Shown piece by piece: positions 53,455 through 63,359 of a stretch of DNA of 64,000 nucleotides (the stretch's first letter is position 1; every line of letters begins with the position of its first letter). Below the pieces are notes generated by a model that ran no database searches, had not been told where the DNA came from, and saw only the letters and a program-made list of their open reading frames with translations. This DNA comes from Lysinibacillus sp. FSL W8-0992. Lineage in GTDB: Bacteria > Bacillota > Bacilli > Bacillales_A > Planococcaceae. The stretch spans positions 1,054,001 through 1,118,000 of the forward strand of contig NZ_JBBOZQ010000001.1 of the NCBI RefSeq assembly GCF_038008685.1, given 5' to 3'. The translations under genes were made by a program, and so were the position numbers.

Positions 53455-55203
53455 ATGACAAGAACAAATAAGTTAAGTAATAAAATTATTTTAATGTTAT
53501 TAATGACAATAGTCGCTTTATTGATTGGTTTTATAGTAACTACTATTTACACAGCAAAATCATCTGTAAATAAAACGATGGGCACACAGGCAGTTGCGAT
53601 GGCAGAAAACATTGCTAAACAGTTAAATGTTGATGATTATATTGCACTTTCAAAAAGCCCATCGGAGTCTAAATTATACTGGGAGTTAAGAGAAGAGTTA
53701 AATGGATTACGTGAACAAAATGGCGTTCTCTATGCTTACACATTTGCCGTACCAAAGGAAGATCAAAAAGTAAAATTTTTAGTAGATGGAATGCCTAAAG
53801 ATGATCAAGAAAATGCAGGTATTATTAATACGGAATCATCTTCTACATACTATAAAGATATAGAAAAAGTAATGTCTACAGGCAGTTATTATTCAGCAAT
53901 ATTACATAGTGATTTTGGCGATTATTTATCAGGTACAGTACCGTTAAAAGATGCATCAGGTACTATCGTTGCCTTTGTTGGTGTAGACATTGATGCAACA
54001 CAAGTAAGCGGCGTAACGAATACCGTATTATCTTCTGTTTTACCAGCTCTTATTGCAATTATGTTAATTTTAACGGCGATTGTTATGTACGTAGTGTATC
54101 GTTATGTAAATCGTTCATTAAAACCGTTAAGTTATTTAGGGGAAGCTGCAGAAAGCTTTGCGCAAGGTGATATTGAGGAAGCTACAAAAGCAGTGGAACA
54201 AATTCATTTTAAAAATAAAAATGAAATTACAGTTTTTGCACTGGCCTTCAAGGAATCACTTATAAAGTTAAAAGACACATTCCAAACTATTCAACATCGT
54301 ACTGTGGCATTGCAAGATGTTGTAGGCAAAATAGATGCTACATCACAGCAGGTTGAAACATCCAATTTGAAGATTGCAGACCGTATTATCGAAATTGCAA
54401 CAGGCAGTGAGCAGCACCAGCAAAATAATAATGAGGTTGTGTTAACGATGAACGAAATGTCGATTGGCATTCAACGTTTAGCAGATACAACTTCGGAAAT
54501 AGCTGAGTCTTCTACTGCGATGACAGGATTAGTCGAATCGAATGTAACCCATTCCCATGAGGTTGTTTCACAAATTCAAAGTGTAGAATCTTCAGTCTTA
54601 CGTACAGCAGGACATGTGGAAGAAATGGGTAATAAATTTCAATCAATTGAAGATATGGTCCAGGTTATTACAAATATCGCTGATCAAACAAACTTACTTG
54701 CATTAAATGCAGCTATTGAAGCGGCGCGGGCTGGAGAAGCTGGGAAAGGCTTTGCTGTTGTAGCTGACGAGGTGCGTAAGTTAGCTGAAATGTCTAAGAC
54801 TTCAGCCGATGATATTCAAAAGCATTTAATAAGTTTCAAAGATATTACGGAACGCGCCCTTTCTGAAATGGCGCGAAGTGCGGAGGATGTGCAGGCAGGT
54901 AATGTAGCAGTGCAACGTATCGGTACGAGCCTTTCTCAAATTTTACAATCCGTAGTGCTTGTTAATAATAAAATTCAGGATGACTCTTCAGTCATAGAAC
55001 AAATGTCAGCAGGCTCAGAAGAAATATTAGCGACAATAGAGCAAATGCAAAGTATTGCACAGCAAAGTGCCCTAGGAACTAAAGAAGTAGCAGCAGCTTC
55101 GGATCTTCAGGTGGCAATGGTTTCAGAATTAAATGAAGTTGTGGAAATTTTGGAACGTACATCAAAGGAAGTAATTGAAGCGATTAATACATTTAAATTA
55201 TAA
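53455..55203 (+). CDS. Methyl-accepting chemotaxis protein (Cache-type sensor)
   Basis: About 582 residues: membrane helix at 15-37, extracellular single-Cache-like sensor ([28 protein letters not shown]), second helix near 195-215, HAMP, signalling hairpin [21 protein letters not shown] 53455 is preferred over ATG 53431 because a TATACT box at 53416 lies too close to the earlier codon and GAAGGAAAG precedes the later one. Confidence 0.93.
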   Translation: MTRTNKLSNKIILMLLMTIVALLIGFIVTTIYTAKSSVNKTMGTQAVAMAENIAKQLNVDDYIALSKSPSESKLYWELREELNGLREQNGVLYAYTFAVPKEDQKVKFLVDGMPKDDQENAGIINTESSSTYYKDIEKVMSTGSYYSAILHSDFGDYLSGTVPLKDASGTIVAFVGVDIDATQVSGVTNTVLSSVLPALIAIMLILTAIVMYVVYRYVNRSLKPLSYLGEAAESFAQGDIEEATKAVEQIHFKNKNEITVFALAFKESLIKLKDTFQTIQHRTVALQDVVGKIDATSQQVETSNLKIADRIIEIATGSEQHQQNNNEVVLTMNEMSIGIQRLADTTSEIAESSTAMTGLVESNVTHSHEVVSQIQSVESSVLRTAGHVEEMGNKFQSIEDMVQVITNIADQTNLLALNAAIEAARAGEAGKGFAVVADEVRKLAEMSKTSADDIQKHLISFKDITERALSEMARSAEDVQAGNVAVQRIGTSLSQILQSVVLVNNKIQDDSSVIEQMSAGSEEILATIEQMQSIAQQSALGTKEVAAASDLQVAMVSELNEVVEILERTSKEVIEAINTFKL

Positions 55204-55215
55204 AGAAAATCAAAA

Positions 55216-55259
55216 AACTATTTTTCTACACAACGTATCCCTGTAGAAAGATAGTTTTT
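55216..55259 (+). terminator. Terminator of chemoreceptor gene
   Basis: AACTATTTTTCTACA / TGTAGAAAGATAGTT stem and T run. Confidence 0.88.
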
Positions 55260-55411
55260 CTTCTGTGCGAAAAAATGTGTATATTAGCATATTTACTCGA
55301 AAATCTGAATATTCTACACATTTATTGTGAATTACCCATTGTGTAAACTGTAAAACCATTCCATAATATGATTAATGCATTAAACGATAGAAGTAAAAAG
55401 GGGTGTAAAGT

Positions 55412-57154
55412 ATGAAATTTTTACGTTCAATACAGGGGAAATTAATTATCGTTTCAATGGCATTATTAATAGTGCCGAGCTTAATCATTGGTATAGTTAG
55501 CTATGGGAAAGCAAAGGATGGGATGGAAGGATTAGGGGAACAAGTCCTTCAAAATAGCGTTGAGTCTACTTTGCAATTAATCGAACTGGCAAATGAAAGT
55601 GTAGAAAAAGGCGACATCCCATTGGAGGTTGCGCAGGAAAAAGTACGTGAAGCGTTACTTGGTCCAAAGGATAGTGAGGGAAAGCGACCAATTAATTATC
55701 CTGGTAATTTAGGTGAATATGGGTATATATACGTGTTAGACGATAAAGGGACGCTAACAACACATCCTACTCGTGAAGGGGATAACTTGTGGGATGAACA
55801 GGATAGTAGTGGTACGTATTTTATTCGCGATGTAACTGAACGAGCATTAGAGGGTGGGGGCTTTACAAAATATGAATTTGCACTTCCAGGTCAGGATGTT
55901 TTAGCCGATAAAATCATTTACTCTACAAAAGATCCACATTGGGGATGGATTATAGCATCGGGTACATATATGCAAGATTTTAATAAGGAAGCTAATTCAT
56001 TGTTATTAGTTATTGGACTGACACTATTAGGAGCCATTATTATCGGTACAGTTATCGTCATATTGGTTTCTAGACATTTGGCTTTGCCTGTTAAAAAATT
56101 GTCGACTCGTGTACGTGAAGTAGCGCAAGGTAATTTAACGGTGGAAATTGAAAACCTACAACGTACAGATGAGATTGGCCAATTAAACACGGGCTTTAAT
56201 GATATGGTAGATCAATTGAAGACATTAATTACAAATGTGGAAGAATCAATCGCTGAAATTCAATCTACTTCGTCTAATTTAACAGCCGTTGCTGAGGAAA
56301 CTAATGCGTACGGTGATGAAATTGTGAAAGCGATTAACGAAGTTTCAAGAGGTGCAGTTAAACAAGCTTCAGATGCTGAAGATACGAATCATACAGCTAT
56401 AGCATTTGCTCAGCAAATTGTAGGGCTGCATGATAAAAATGAATTAATGTTAGATGCTTCTCAAATTATGAAGCATTCCAATGAAGAAGGGCTTGTAAAT
56501 TTAAATAGTTTGAAGGACACATCACAGGAATCGTCTACGCTTATTAATAGTGTACAAACAGTGTTTAATAGCTTAATTGTTAAAGTAAGAGAAATTGAAG
56601 GTATTGTGGGAACGATTAATGAGATTTCCGATCAAACAAACCTTCTTGCATTAAATGCATCGATTGAAGCGGCACGTGCTGGGGAGCATGGCAAAGGATT
56701 TGCAATAGTAGCGGAGGAAGTGAGAAAGCTAGCAGACCAAACTTCCGTTGCCACAGACTTAGTACGCACAACGCTACGTGGAATTGAAAGTGAAACGAAT
56801 TTAGTGAACGATGAAATGCAAAAAACAAGTGCTATTGTTCGAGAGCAAAATAATTCAGTTGGAATAATGGAATCTTCATTTAATGAAATTGAACTAGCTG
56901 TTGAAAAAATTATAGCAATTATTGGAGACATGACTTCAGGTGTGGCATATTTAAATAGCTCTAAAGATGATATGATGCAGTCTATTGAAAGTATCGCTAT
57001 GATCAGTGAAAAAAATGCAGCAGCTTCTGAGGAAGTAACAGCATCTGTTGACGAGCAACAAAGAGCTATACAACTTGTTAGCGAATCCTCCAACGATTTA
57101 ACAGACGAAATCTCAGCATTACAGGAATCGATTCAACGCTTTACTATAAGATAG
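55412..57154 (+). CDS. Methyl-accepting chemotaxis protein (Cache_2-type sensor)
   Basis: 580 residues: helix at 9-30, extracellular Cache_2 domain with [21 protein letters not shown] and [14 protein letters not shown], second helix near 200-220, HAMP ([20 protein letters not shown]), hairpin [18 protein letters not shown]. Cache_2 sensors often bind small carboxylates; ligand unknown. ATG with AAGGGG. Separate transcript from the previous receptor because a terminator lies between. Confidence 0.94.
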   Translation: MKFLRSIQGKLIIVSMALLIVPSLIIGIVSYGKAKDGMEGLGEQVLQNSVESTLQLIELANESVEKGDIPLEVAQEKVREALLGPKDSEGKRPINYPGNLGEYGYIYVLDDKGTLTTHPTREGDNLWDEQDSSGTYFIRDVTERALEGGGFTKYEFALPGQDVLADKIIYSTKDPHWGWIIASGTYMQDFNKEANSLLLVIGLTLLGAIIIGTVIVILVSRHLALPVKKLSTRVREVAQGNLTVEIENLQRTDEIGQLNTGFNDMVDQLKTLITNVEESIAEIQSTSSNLTAVAEETNAYGDEIVKAINEVSRGAVKQASDAEDTNHTAIAFAQQIVGLHDKNELMLDASQIMKHSNEEGLVNLNSLKDTSQESSTLINSVQTVFNSLIVKVREIEGIVGTINEISDQTNLLALNASIEAARAGEHGKGFAIVAEEVRKLADQTSVATDLVRTTLRGIESETNLVNDEMQKTSAIVREQNNSVGIMESSFNEIELAVEKIIAIIGDMTSGVAYLNSSKDDMMQSIESIAMISEKNAAASEEVTASVDEQQRAIQLVSESSNDLTDEISALQESIQRFTIR

Positions 57155-57162
57155 TTAATAAA

Positions 57163-57204
57163 GATGCTTGTACAGTAGCCAATATTTGTACAAGCATCCT
57201 TTTT
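57163..57204 (+). terminator. Terminator of chemoreceptor gene
   Basis: Perfect 12-bp stem GATGCTTGTACA / TGTACAAGCATC with 12-base loop and CTTTTT. Confidence 0.93.
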
Positions 57205-57241
57205 ATATTCTGGACGTTGTAAGTAAAAAGGGGTGTTGCAT

Positions 57242-57817
57242 TTGAAAAAGTGGTTGGTGGGAGGAATCACAATTGTCGTTTGTATAGGTAGTGCCCTCTA
57301 TATATGGTTAGGACAAGAAATGAAACGAGGGACACAGCCAGTTGCTGATGGAACCGAACAATATGCGATAGTGCTTGGGGCAAAAGTAAAGCCTGGTGGG
57401 ATATTATCTCTATCTTTAAAAAATAGATTGGAAGAGACTGTAGCTTATCTAAATGAGTATCCGCACGTGAAGGTAATCGTATCAGGTGGTCAGGGAGCAG
57501 ATGAGGATAGGACAGAGGCTTCTGCAATGTTGTCGTACTTGCAAGAGAAAGGGATTGACCCTGAACGAATTTTAGTGGAAGAACAATCCACATCGACATA
57601 TGAAAACCTACTATTTTCAAAAGAATTACTTCCAGAGGGAACTAAGCATATTACGATCGTCTCGAATGATTTCCATTTGCAAAGAGCAAAGTATTTAGCG
57701 AATAAGCTTCAGCTAGAGGCGGATGTCGTTGTTGCAAAAACGCCAAAATCTGTAGAAGCGAAGTTAAGGATTCGTGAAAGAGCTGCATTGTTAAAAACAT
57801 ATATCATAGGACATTAA
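57242..57817 (+). CDS. YdcF/SanA-like DUF218 protein, membrane-anchored
   Basis: 191 residues: N-terminal membrane helix, then DUF218 with AIVLGAKVKPGGILSLSLKNRLEET, VIVSGGQGADE, EEQSTSTYENLLFSKELL and IVSNDFHLQRA. Family function is unclear, linked to envelope integrity. TTG 57242 selected with AAGGGGTG 6 bases upstream over GTG 57233 within that site. Confidence 0.87.
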   Translation: MKKWLVGGITIVVCIGSALYIWLGQEMKRGTQPVADGTEQYAIVLGAKVKPGGILSLSLKNRLEETVAYLNEYPHVKVIVSGGQGADEDRTEASAMLSYLQEKGIDPERILVEEQSTSTYENLLFSKELLPEGTKHITIVSNDFHLQRAKYLANKLQLEADVVVAKTPKSVEAKLRIRERAALLKTYIIGH

Positions 57818-57898
57818 TGGTATATTTACTTTCTTTCTTTAATATATTTGTCATATAATAGAAATATAATGAGTAAACGACAGAAAGAGGGTACTTCT

Positions 57899-59596
57899 AT
57901 GACAACGTTTAAAGATTATAAATACAGCCGTCCAAACGTGGCAGCAATGAAAGAGCAGCAATTAGCTTTAATTGAGCAATTTAAAGAAGCGCAATCTGTT
58001 GAGGCGCAAAGCGAGCTAATTGAAAAGTTAAATGAATTAAGCAATGAGTTTGCGACAATGGCTAATCTCGTTTATATTCGAGCATCGATTGATACGAACG
58101 ATTCGTTTTATCAAGAAGAACGTGACTATTTTGATGAAGTAGGCCCAGAGCTTGAAGAGATTACAACAGAATACTATAAAGCATTAATAGTTTCACCATT
58201 CCGTGAGCAGCTTGAAGAAAAATGGGGCCAACAGTTATTCGACTTAGCGTCCTATCAAATTAAAGGGTTCTCTCCGCAAGTTATTGATTTAATGCAAAAG
58301 GAGAACAAGCTAGTTTCCGAATATAATAAATTAGTTGCCTCAGCTCAAATTGACTTTAATGGGGAAACATTAACGTTAGCTCAGCTAGGACCTTATGCAG
58401 AATCGACAGATCGTGAAATGCGTAAAGCGGCTACAGAAGCTCGCTTTGGCTTTTTTGCTGAGCATGAAGAGGAATTTGATCGGTTGTATGATGAGCTTGT
58501 CAAAGTACGCCATGAGATTGCTGTAAAGTTAGGCTATAAAAATTATGTAGAGCTTGGCTATATTCGTATGAACCGCATTGATTATAATGCGGATATGGTG
58601 AAAAAATTCCGTGACCAAGTGCGTGATTTAATCGTGCCAGTTGCAACAAAATTATTTGAGCGTCAAGCGAAGCGCATCGGCATTTCGGACTTAAAGTTTT
58701 ATGATGAAGCGCTAAACTTCTTAACAGGAAATGCTACGCCAAAAGGTGATGCAGATTGGATTGTCGCAAACGGTAAAAAAATGTATGAAGAACTATCATC
58801 TGAGACTGGTGAATTTTTCAACTTTATGATTGACCATGACTTAATGGACTTAGTAGCGAAAAAAGGAAAAGAAAGTGGCGGCTATTGTACGTTTATTGAA
58901 AATTATCATTCGCCATTTATTTTCTCAAACTTTAACGGTACATCAGGTGATATTGATGTGTTAACACATGAGGCTGGACATGCCTTCCAAGTATACTCAA
59001 GCCGTGATATTGGCATTCCAGAATATTTATGGCCAACATATGAATCATGTGAAATCCATTCTATGAGTATGGAGTTCTTCACATGGCCTTGGATGGAATT
59101 ATTCTTCAAAGAAGATACAGAGAAATATAAATTTACACATTTAAGCAGTGGCTTACTATTTCTTCCTTACGGTGTTGCTGTTGATGAATTCCAACATGTT
59201 ATTTATGAAAACCCTACGATGACACCTGCTGAGCGTAAAGCTGCATGGAAAAAAATCGAGGAAACATATTTACCGCATCGTGACTATGATGGCAATAGCT
59301 ACTTAGAATCAGGTGGTATATGGCAACGTCAGGCACATATTTATGCAAGCCCATTCTATTATATTGACTACACGTTAGCGCAAATTTGTGCATTCCAATT
59401 CTGGAAACGTTCACGTGAAGAGTTTGAGGCTGCTTGGAAAGACTATATCCATTTATGTGGCTTAGGAGGCTCTATGTCATTTACGAAGCTTGTGAAAGAA
59501 GCTGGTTTAATTTCACCATTTGAGGATGGCTGTGTAGAATCAGTAATTGGTGATATTGAAAACTACTTAAATTCAGTGGATGATACAAAATTATAG
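57899..59596 (+). CDS. M3-family oligoendopeptidase F-type metallopeptidase
   Basis: 565 residues; zinc motif HEAGH at 357-361 and the downstream ESCEIHSMSMEFF segment holding the third ligand Glu. Cytosolic enzyme degrading short peptides. ATG 57899 with AGAGGG; the frame extends to an unsupported ATG at 57848 near a TATAAT box. Followed by a terminator that is copy 3 of a repeated sequence. Confidence 0.93.
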   Translation: MTTFKDYKYSRPNVAAMKEQQLALIEQFKEAQSVEAQSELIEKLNELSNEFATMANLVYIRASIDTNDSFYQEERDYFDEVGPELEEITTEYYKALIVSPFREQLEEKWGQQLFDLASYQIKGFSPQVIDLMQKENKLVSEYNKLVASAQIDFNGETLTLAQLGPYAESTDREMRKAATEARFGFFAEHEEEFDRLYDELVKVRHEIAVKLGYKNYVELGYIRMNRIDYNADMVKKFRDQVRDLIVPVATKLFERQAKRIGISDLKFYDEALNFLTGNATPKGDADWIVANGKKMYEELSSETGEFFNFMIDHDLMDLVAKKGKESGGYCTFIENYHSPFIFSNFNGTSGDIDVLTHEAGHAFQVYSSRDIGIPEYLWPTYESCEIHSMSMEFFTWPWMELFFKEDTEKYKFTHLSSGLLFLPYGVAVDEFQHVIYENPTMTPAERKAAWKKIEETYLPHRDYDGNSYLESGGIWQRQAHIYASPFYYIDYTLAQICAFQFWKRSREEFEAAWKDYIHLCGLGGSMSFTKLVKEAGLISPFEDGCVESVIGDIENYLNSVDDTKL

Positions 59597-60066
59597 ATTG
59601 CGATAGAATCTTTCTAGAGCTAATATAGTTACTCCAGAAGGACATTAGCATATATCAGTTAAAAAGTGTTAGATTGACTGCCATCGATCTAACACTTTTT
59701 ACTATGCCGTTGATGCCCGCTACGGCGTTTGCTTTCAGTGGGCACACACGTAAGCCTCAACGCTCGCTAGCGCGCGGATTGCCCACGTCTTACGCTGTGT
59801 GCGTCTCGCAGGATTCACCGCCTTCGCTACCATCAACTAGTGTGCTCTCAATATATGAACATCGTTGCCCATTTAAAATATTTTATGTTATGTCCCAGCC
59901 TTTTTTTGGGGAGACCACGGAAGGGTTTTTATACAAAATTGTCCAATATAAGTTGTTTTTTAGTCTGTTATCTTTTTTTATGTTTGTAATAAATACTAGG
60001 ATACTTGCGAAATGGTTAATATATAAGTAGTATTTTCAGTAACTGTGATAAAAGGAAGTGAAGAAC
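59597..60066. other. 470-base intergenic region
   Basis: Apart from the repeat at 59661-59850 it holds only AT-rich promoter-like sequence before the AI-2E-family gene. A 118-codon frame crossing the repeat is not considered a gene. Confidence 0.6.
59661..59850. repeat. Repeated terminator (copy 3) joined to palindromic element
   Basis: AAAAAGTGTTAGAT / ATCTAACACTTTTT hairpin at 59661-59700 is the same sequence as at 10546 and 46404. It is followed by a GC-richer palindromic element (CACACACGTAAGCCTCAACGC ... GCCCACGTCTTACGCTGTG type, ending ATCAACTAGTG) related to the unit at 18835. Confidence 0.85.
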
Positions 60067-61155
60067 GTGACGAGGAAAGTATGGTTTCAAGTAGGAGTAG
60101 GCACTTTACTAGTTCTACTAATACTTAAATATTTTATAGAAATTCATTGGATTTTTTCACCGCTTGCGATTATTTTAAAAGCGATATTTGTGCCGTTATT
60201 ACTTGGTGGCGTGTTGTATTATGTGACAGAGCCGATTCAGCGTTTTTTAGAAAAGCGAAAATGGCCAAGATGGGCTAGTATATTAACAATTATTGTTGGA
60301 CTGATTGCCATGGTAGTTATCTTTGGGTGGGTTGTTGGTAATCCGATAGCTACACAGCTTAATAATCTAGCGAAAAATGCACCGTTGATTGGATCAAGCA
60401 TTCAAGATGCAACTGATTATGTGGTCAGCTTGTTCAGCAATAAGGATAATTTACCTCCACAAATAACCGAATTTATCGATAATCTTGCTAATTCTGTACA
60501 AAGTATTGCTGTCGTTGCAAGTAAATGGCTCGTATCATTTATACAGTCCATTGTTTCAGTTTCCTTATTAGCTATTTTAATTCCATTTTTCTTCGTCTTT
60601 ATGTTGAAAGATCATGAGAAATTTGCGCCATCCATTTATAAATATTTTAGTGGTGAACGTCGGGAATGGATAAAAAAGACGTTAAGTGAAATTGATGATG
60701 TATTACGTAGTTATATTCAAGGTCAACTGCAAATTAGCTTTTTATTAGCACTTATTATGTATGTTGGATATTTAATTATTGGCTTAGAGTATTCATTATT
60801 GCTCGTTATTTTTGCCTTCTTTATGAATATGATACCGTTTATCGGACCGTGGATAGCCCTTGCACCAGCAGTGATTGTGGCAGTTATTCAGGATCCGATG
60901 CTTGTTGTTTGGGTATGTGTTGTTACGCTTATTGCGCAGCAGATTGATAGTAACTTCATTACACCGAATGTCATGGGAAAATCTCTCGATATTCATCCGT
61001 TAACGGTTATTACAATTATTTTAGCAGCAGGAAATATAGCAGGCTTCATAGGGATTATAATTGCCGTTCCTTTTTATGCGGTATTAAAGGTTATTGTTTC
61101 GAATATTTATGATAAACGAATTGCAATAAAGAAAAAGGCTACGAAGTCTGTATAG
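60067..61155 (+). CDS. AI-2E-family transporter
   Basis: About 362 residues, seven to eight membrane helices, with the family blocks MNMIPFIGPWIALAP and NFITPNVMGKSLDIHPLTVI. Relative of the protein at 41852 but clearly distinct; substrate unknown (possible autoinducer or ion export). GTG 60067 is preferred over GTG 60058, which lies too near AAAGGA (60051-60056). Confidence 0.9.
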   Translation: MTRKVWFQVGVGTLLVLLILKYFIEIHWIFSPLAIILKAIFVPLLLGGVLYYVTEPIQRFLEKRKWPRWASILTIIVGLIAMVVIFGWVVGNPIATQLNNLAKNAPLIGSSIQDATDYVVSLFSNKDNLPPQITEFIDNLANSVQSIAVVASKWLVSFIQSIVSVSLLAILIPFFFVFMLKDHEKFAPSIYKYFSGERREWIKKTLSEIDDVLRSYIQGQLQISFLLALIMYVGYLIIGLEYSLLLVIFAFFMNMIPFIGPWIALAPAVIVAVIQDPMLVVWVCVVTLIAQQIDSNFITPNVMGKSLDIHPLTVITIILAAGNIAGFIGIIIAVPFYAVLKVIVSNIYDKRIAIKKKATKSV

Positions 61156-61168
61156 GGGTCGAATAAAA

Positions 61169-61786
61169 ATGGAACAAGAGATTGTGAAAGTTTTTAATGA
61201 GCAGCATGAACAAATTGGCACGGCTACACGAGCAGAAGTACATGAAAAAGGCTTGTGGCATGAGACTTTTCACTGTTGGCTTGTCAACGAGAACTATATT
61301 TATTTCCAAATTCGTAGTGCCCAAAAAAAGGACTATCCAGGACTGCTTGATATTACAGCAGCAGGTCACTTACTAGCCATTGAGACAGTGGAAGCGGGCA
61401 TACGAGAAGTAAGAGAAGAATTAGGATTAACAATCGATATTAATGAAGTCGTGAAAATGGGTATGACTTCATGTAGTATCGTATCCGAAAAAATGATTGA
61501 TAATGAATTTTGTCATGTTTATTTGTACCCTTTTGAAGACAATTGGGATTCTTTTGAGTTGCAATATGAGGAAGTTTCGGGTGTTGTTCGAGCAAAGCTT
61601 GATGAAGCCGAAGATTTCTTTTTAGGAAAAACCGTCACGCTGAATATTGAAGGATATGAATATTTTCCAGATGGACAACGTGCACGGGTAGTGAGACCTG
61701 TAAGCACTGCGCAATTTGTTCCATATCGTGAGTTGTATGTTGCAGATGTAATAGATTTTGTAAAAAATTCAATGTACAGACGATAG
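61169..61786 (+). CDS. NUDIX hydrolase
   Basis: 205 residues with a complete Nudix box at 66-88 (GHLLAIETVEAGIREVREELGL, GX5EX7REUXEEXGU). N-terminal region resembles isopentenyl-diphosphate isomerase-like Nudix proteins (WHETFHCWLVN). Substrate unknown. ATG with AGGGG, 14 bases after the AI-2E-family gene. Confidence 0.9.
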   Translation: MEQEIVKVFNEQHEQIGTATRAEVHEKGLWHETFHCWLVNENYIYFQIRSAQKKDYPGLLDITAAGHLLAIETVEAGIREVREELGLTIDINEVVKMGMTSCSIVSEKMIDNEFCHVYLYPFEDNWDSFELQYEEVSGVVRAKLDEAEDFFLGKTVTLNIEGYEYFPDGQRARVVRPVSTAQFVPYRELYVADVIDFVKNSMYRR

Positions 61787-61879
61787 AATAGCTTAATTAT
61801 CCGCTAGTTGATTACACATATGAAAAACAATGAAGTATGGTAAGAAACAGTGCTAATTCGCATGTATATAATCATAGTG

Positions 61880-61930
61880 GCTCATAAAGATAACTTCGAA
61901 ATGAATTGAAGTTATTTTTATGAGCATTTT
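61880..61930 (+). terminator. Long hairpin after NUDIX gene
   Basis: GCTCATAAAGATAACTTC pairs with GAAGTTATTTTTATGAGC (one mismatched region), followed by ATTTTATG. Confidence 0.75.
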
Positions 61931-62001
61931 ATGTCTATATGTTAATTTGTGTAGAAAATAAGCTATACTTGTAATTACAATGAAAGAAAAGGAGCATATA
62001 C

Positions 62002-62466
62002 ATGCTAACATTTGAACAAAAACAAGCGATAATTGAATCGTTTTCAGAATTAACGAGAAAAGAAATTTCGATGAAACGAGTGAATTATCATTTTATGGAC
62101 AGTCTGTTTGAAAAAACGATTGTCGTTGAAAAATTGCATCCAAACGGAAATGGTTTTGTCTTTGTAGGGGATTTATTGCGCTACGAAAATGAGGCAAATG
62201 ATAAAGGATTAGTAAATATTCGTGATTACGATGAGCAACAGCTACGTACCATTATTGAAGATGCGATTACGTATTTAGGTGAGGAACAAGAGGAAGAAGA
62301 ACCGATTATTGAGACTTGGCGTAATCGTGAAGGTGATCAATTAGAGCTTGCTTTTGAACAACGTTCATGGAATGTGTATCATCGAGATAATCTAGAAGAA
62401 GCCTTTGGCACGTATGATGCGGCAAAAGAATATTTATTGGAAGAAGGCTTTCGTAAAAAGAACTAA
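62002..62466 (+). CDS. Hypothetical protein, acidic
   Basis: 154 residues, acidic (EEQEEEEP), no signal or membrane segment. Pattern SFSELTRKEISMKRVNYHF and a C-terminal AKEYLLEEGFRKKN. I do not recognise a family. Strong ribosome site AAAGGAG before the ATG and 22-base spacing to the next gene support it as real. Confidence 0.75.
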   Translation: MLTFEQKQAIIESFSELTRKEISMKRVNYHFMDSLFEKTIVVEKLHPNGNGFVFVGDLLRYENEANDKGLVNIRDYDEQQLRTIIEDAITYLGEEQEEEEPIIETWRNREGDQLELAFEQRSWNVYHRDNLEEAFGTYDAAKEYLLEEGFRKKN

Positions 62467-62488
62467 GTAATATGGGGGAAAACGCGTA

Positions 62489-62680
62489 ATGAGTGGTAAA
62501 AAATTGGTGGGGGTTGTACTTATTGTTTTAGTAATTGCATGCTTATTTTCAGTTTTTACGATTCAAAATTTCTATAAAAACAATGAAGAACAGCCAAATA
62601 GCGAAAATCGTGAAGTTAATAAGTCAAAAAGTTTGAATTTAATTTTACCACAAGCTACAATTATCTCGGATTCAAGATAA
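62489..62680 (+). CDS. Small single-pass membrane protein, hypothetical
   Basis: 63 residues: N-terminal membrane helix (LVGVVLIVLVIACLFSVF) and a polar tail rich in Asn/Glu/Ser. ATG with GGGGGA. Its stop is 18 bases before the MhqD-like start, so it is probably cotranscribed. No family recognised. Confidence 0.65.
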   Translation: MSGKKLVGVVLIVLVIACLFSVFTIQNFYKNNEEQPNSENREVNKSKSLNLILPQATIISDSR

Positions 62681-62698
62681 TTGAAAGGTGATGTGTTC

Positions 62699-63304
62699 AT
62701 GCAACATATATTTCATAAAGGAACAGATGAAACAAAGCCTACCTTATTGTTATTACACGGTACAGGTGGAGACGAACATTCTTTAGTTAGCCTTGCAAAA
62801 GAAATTGATGCAACAGCTAATGTTTTAAGTGTACGCGGTAATGTATTAGAAAACGGTATGCCTCGGTTTTTCCGTCGTTTAGCTGAAGGTGTTTTTGATA
62901 TAGAAGATTTAATTTTCCGTACGCAAGAATTACAAAGCTTTTTGGCAACAGCTGCACAGCAATACGGTTTTGATCGTACACGCATAGTAGCACTTGGCTA
63001 CTCTAATGGGGCAAACATTGCTGCAAGTTTATTATTCCATTTTGAAGATGCATTGGCAGGGGCGATTTTACATCATCCAATGGTGCCGAGACGTGGAATT
63101 GAACTTCCTGCATTAGCTAATACGCCTGTATTTATTGCAGCCGGAACAAATGATCCAATGTGTTCAGCACAGGAATCAGAGGATTTAGAGTCGCTATTAT
63201 CTGGTGCAGGCGCTAATGTAACAACAGCATGGTTTAACTATGGTCACCAGCTTACAATGCCTGAAGTAGACTCAGCAAGAGAGTGGTATCGTAAATATTT
63301 TTAA
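62699..63304 (+). CDS. Alpha/beta hydrolase, MhqD-like carboxylesterase
   Basis: 201 residues with Ser102 (GYSNGA), Asp152 (GTNDPM) and His183 (YGHQLT) as catalytic triad; LLHGTGGDEHSL and VRGNVLENGMPRFFRRLAEG are typical of the B. subtilis MhqD group induced by quinones and thiol stress. ATG 62699 with AAAGGTG. Terminator follows. Confidence 0.88.
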   Translation: MQHIFHKGTDETKPTLLLLHGTGGDEHSLVSLAKEIDATANVLSVRGNVLENGMPRFFRRLAEGVFDIEDLIFRTQELQSFLATAAQQYGFDRTRIVALGYSNGANIAASLLFHFEDALAGAILHHPMVPRRGIELPALANTPVFIAAGTNDPMCSAQESEDLESLLSGAGANVTTAWFNYGHQLTMPEVDSAREWYRKYF

Positions 63305-63310
63305 ACGAAA

Positions 63311-63348
63311 AAACCGAGAACGCTGTAAATTAGCATTCTCGGTTTTTT
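63311..63348. terminator. Bidirectional terminator
   Basis: AAACCGAGAACGCT / AGCATTCTCGGTTT stem with 7-base loop, A run before and T run after; serves the MhqD-like gene and the convergent MMPL gene. Confidence 0.92.
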
Positions 63349-63359
63349 GTTTGTAGAAA

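Noticed and set aside
59674-60030. Plus-strand frame of 118 codons
   Set aside because: Starts inside a terminator hairpin and crosses a palindromic element; no family, weak start.
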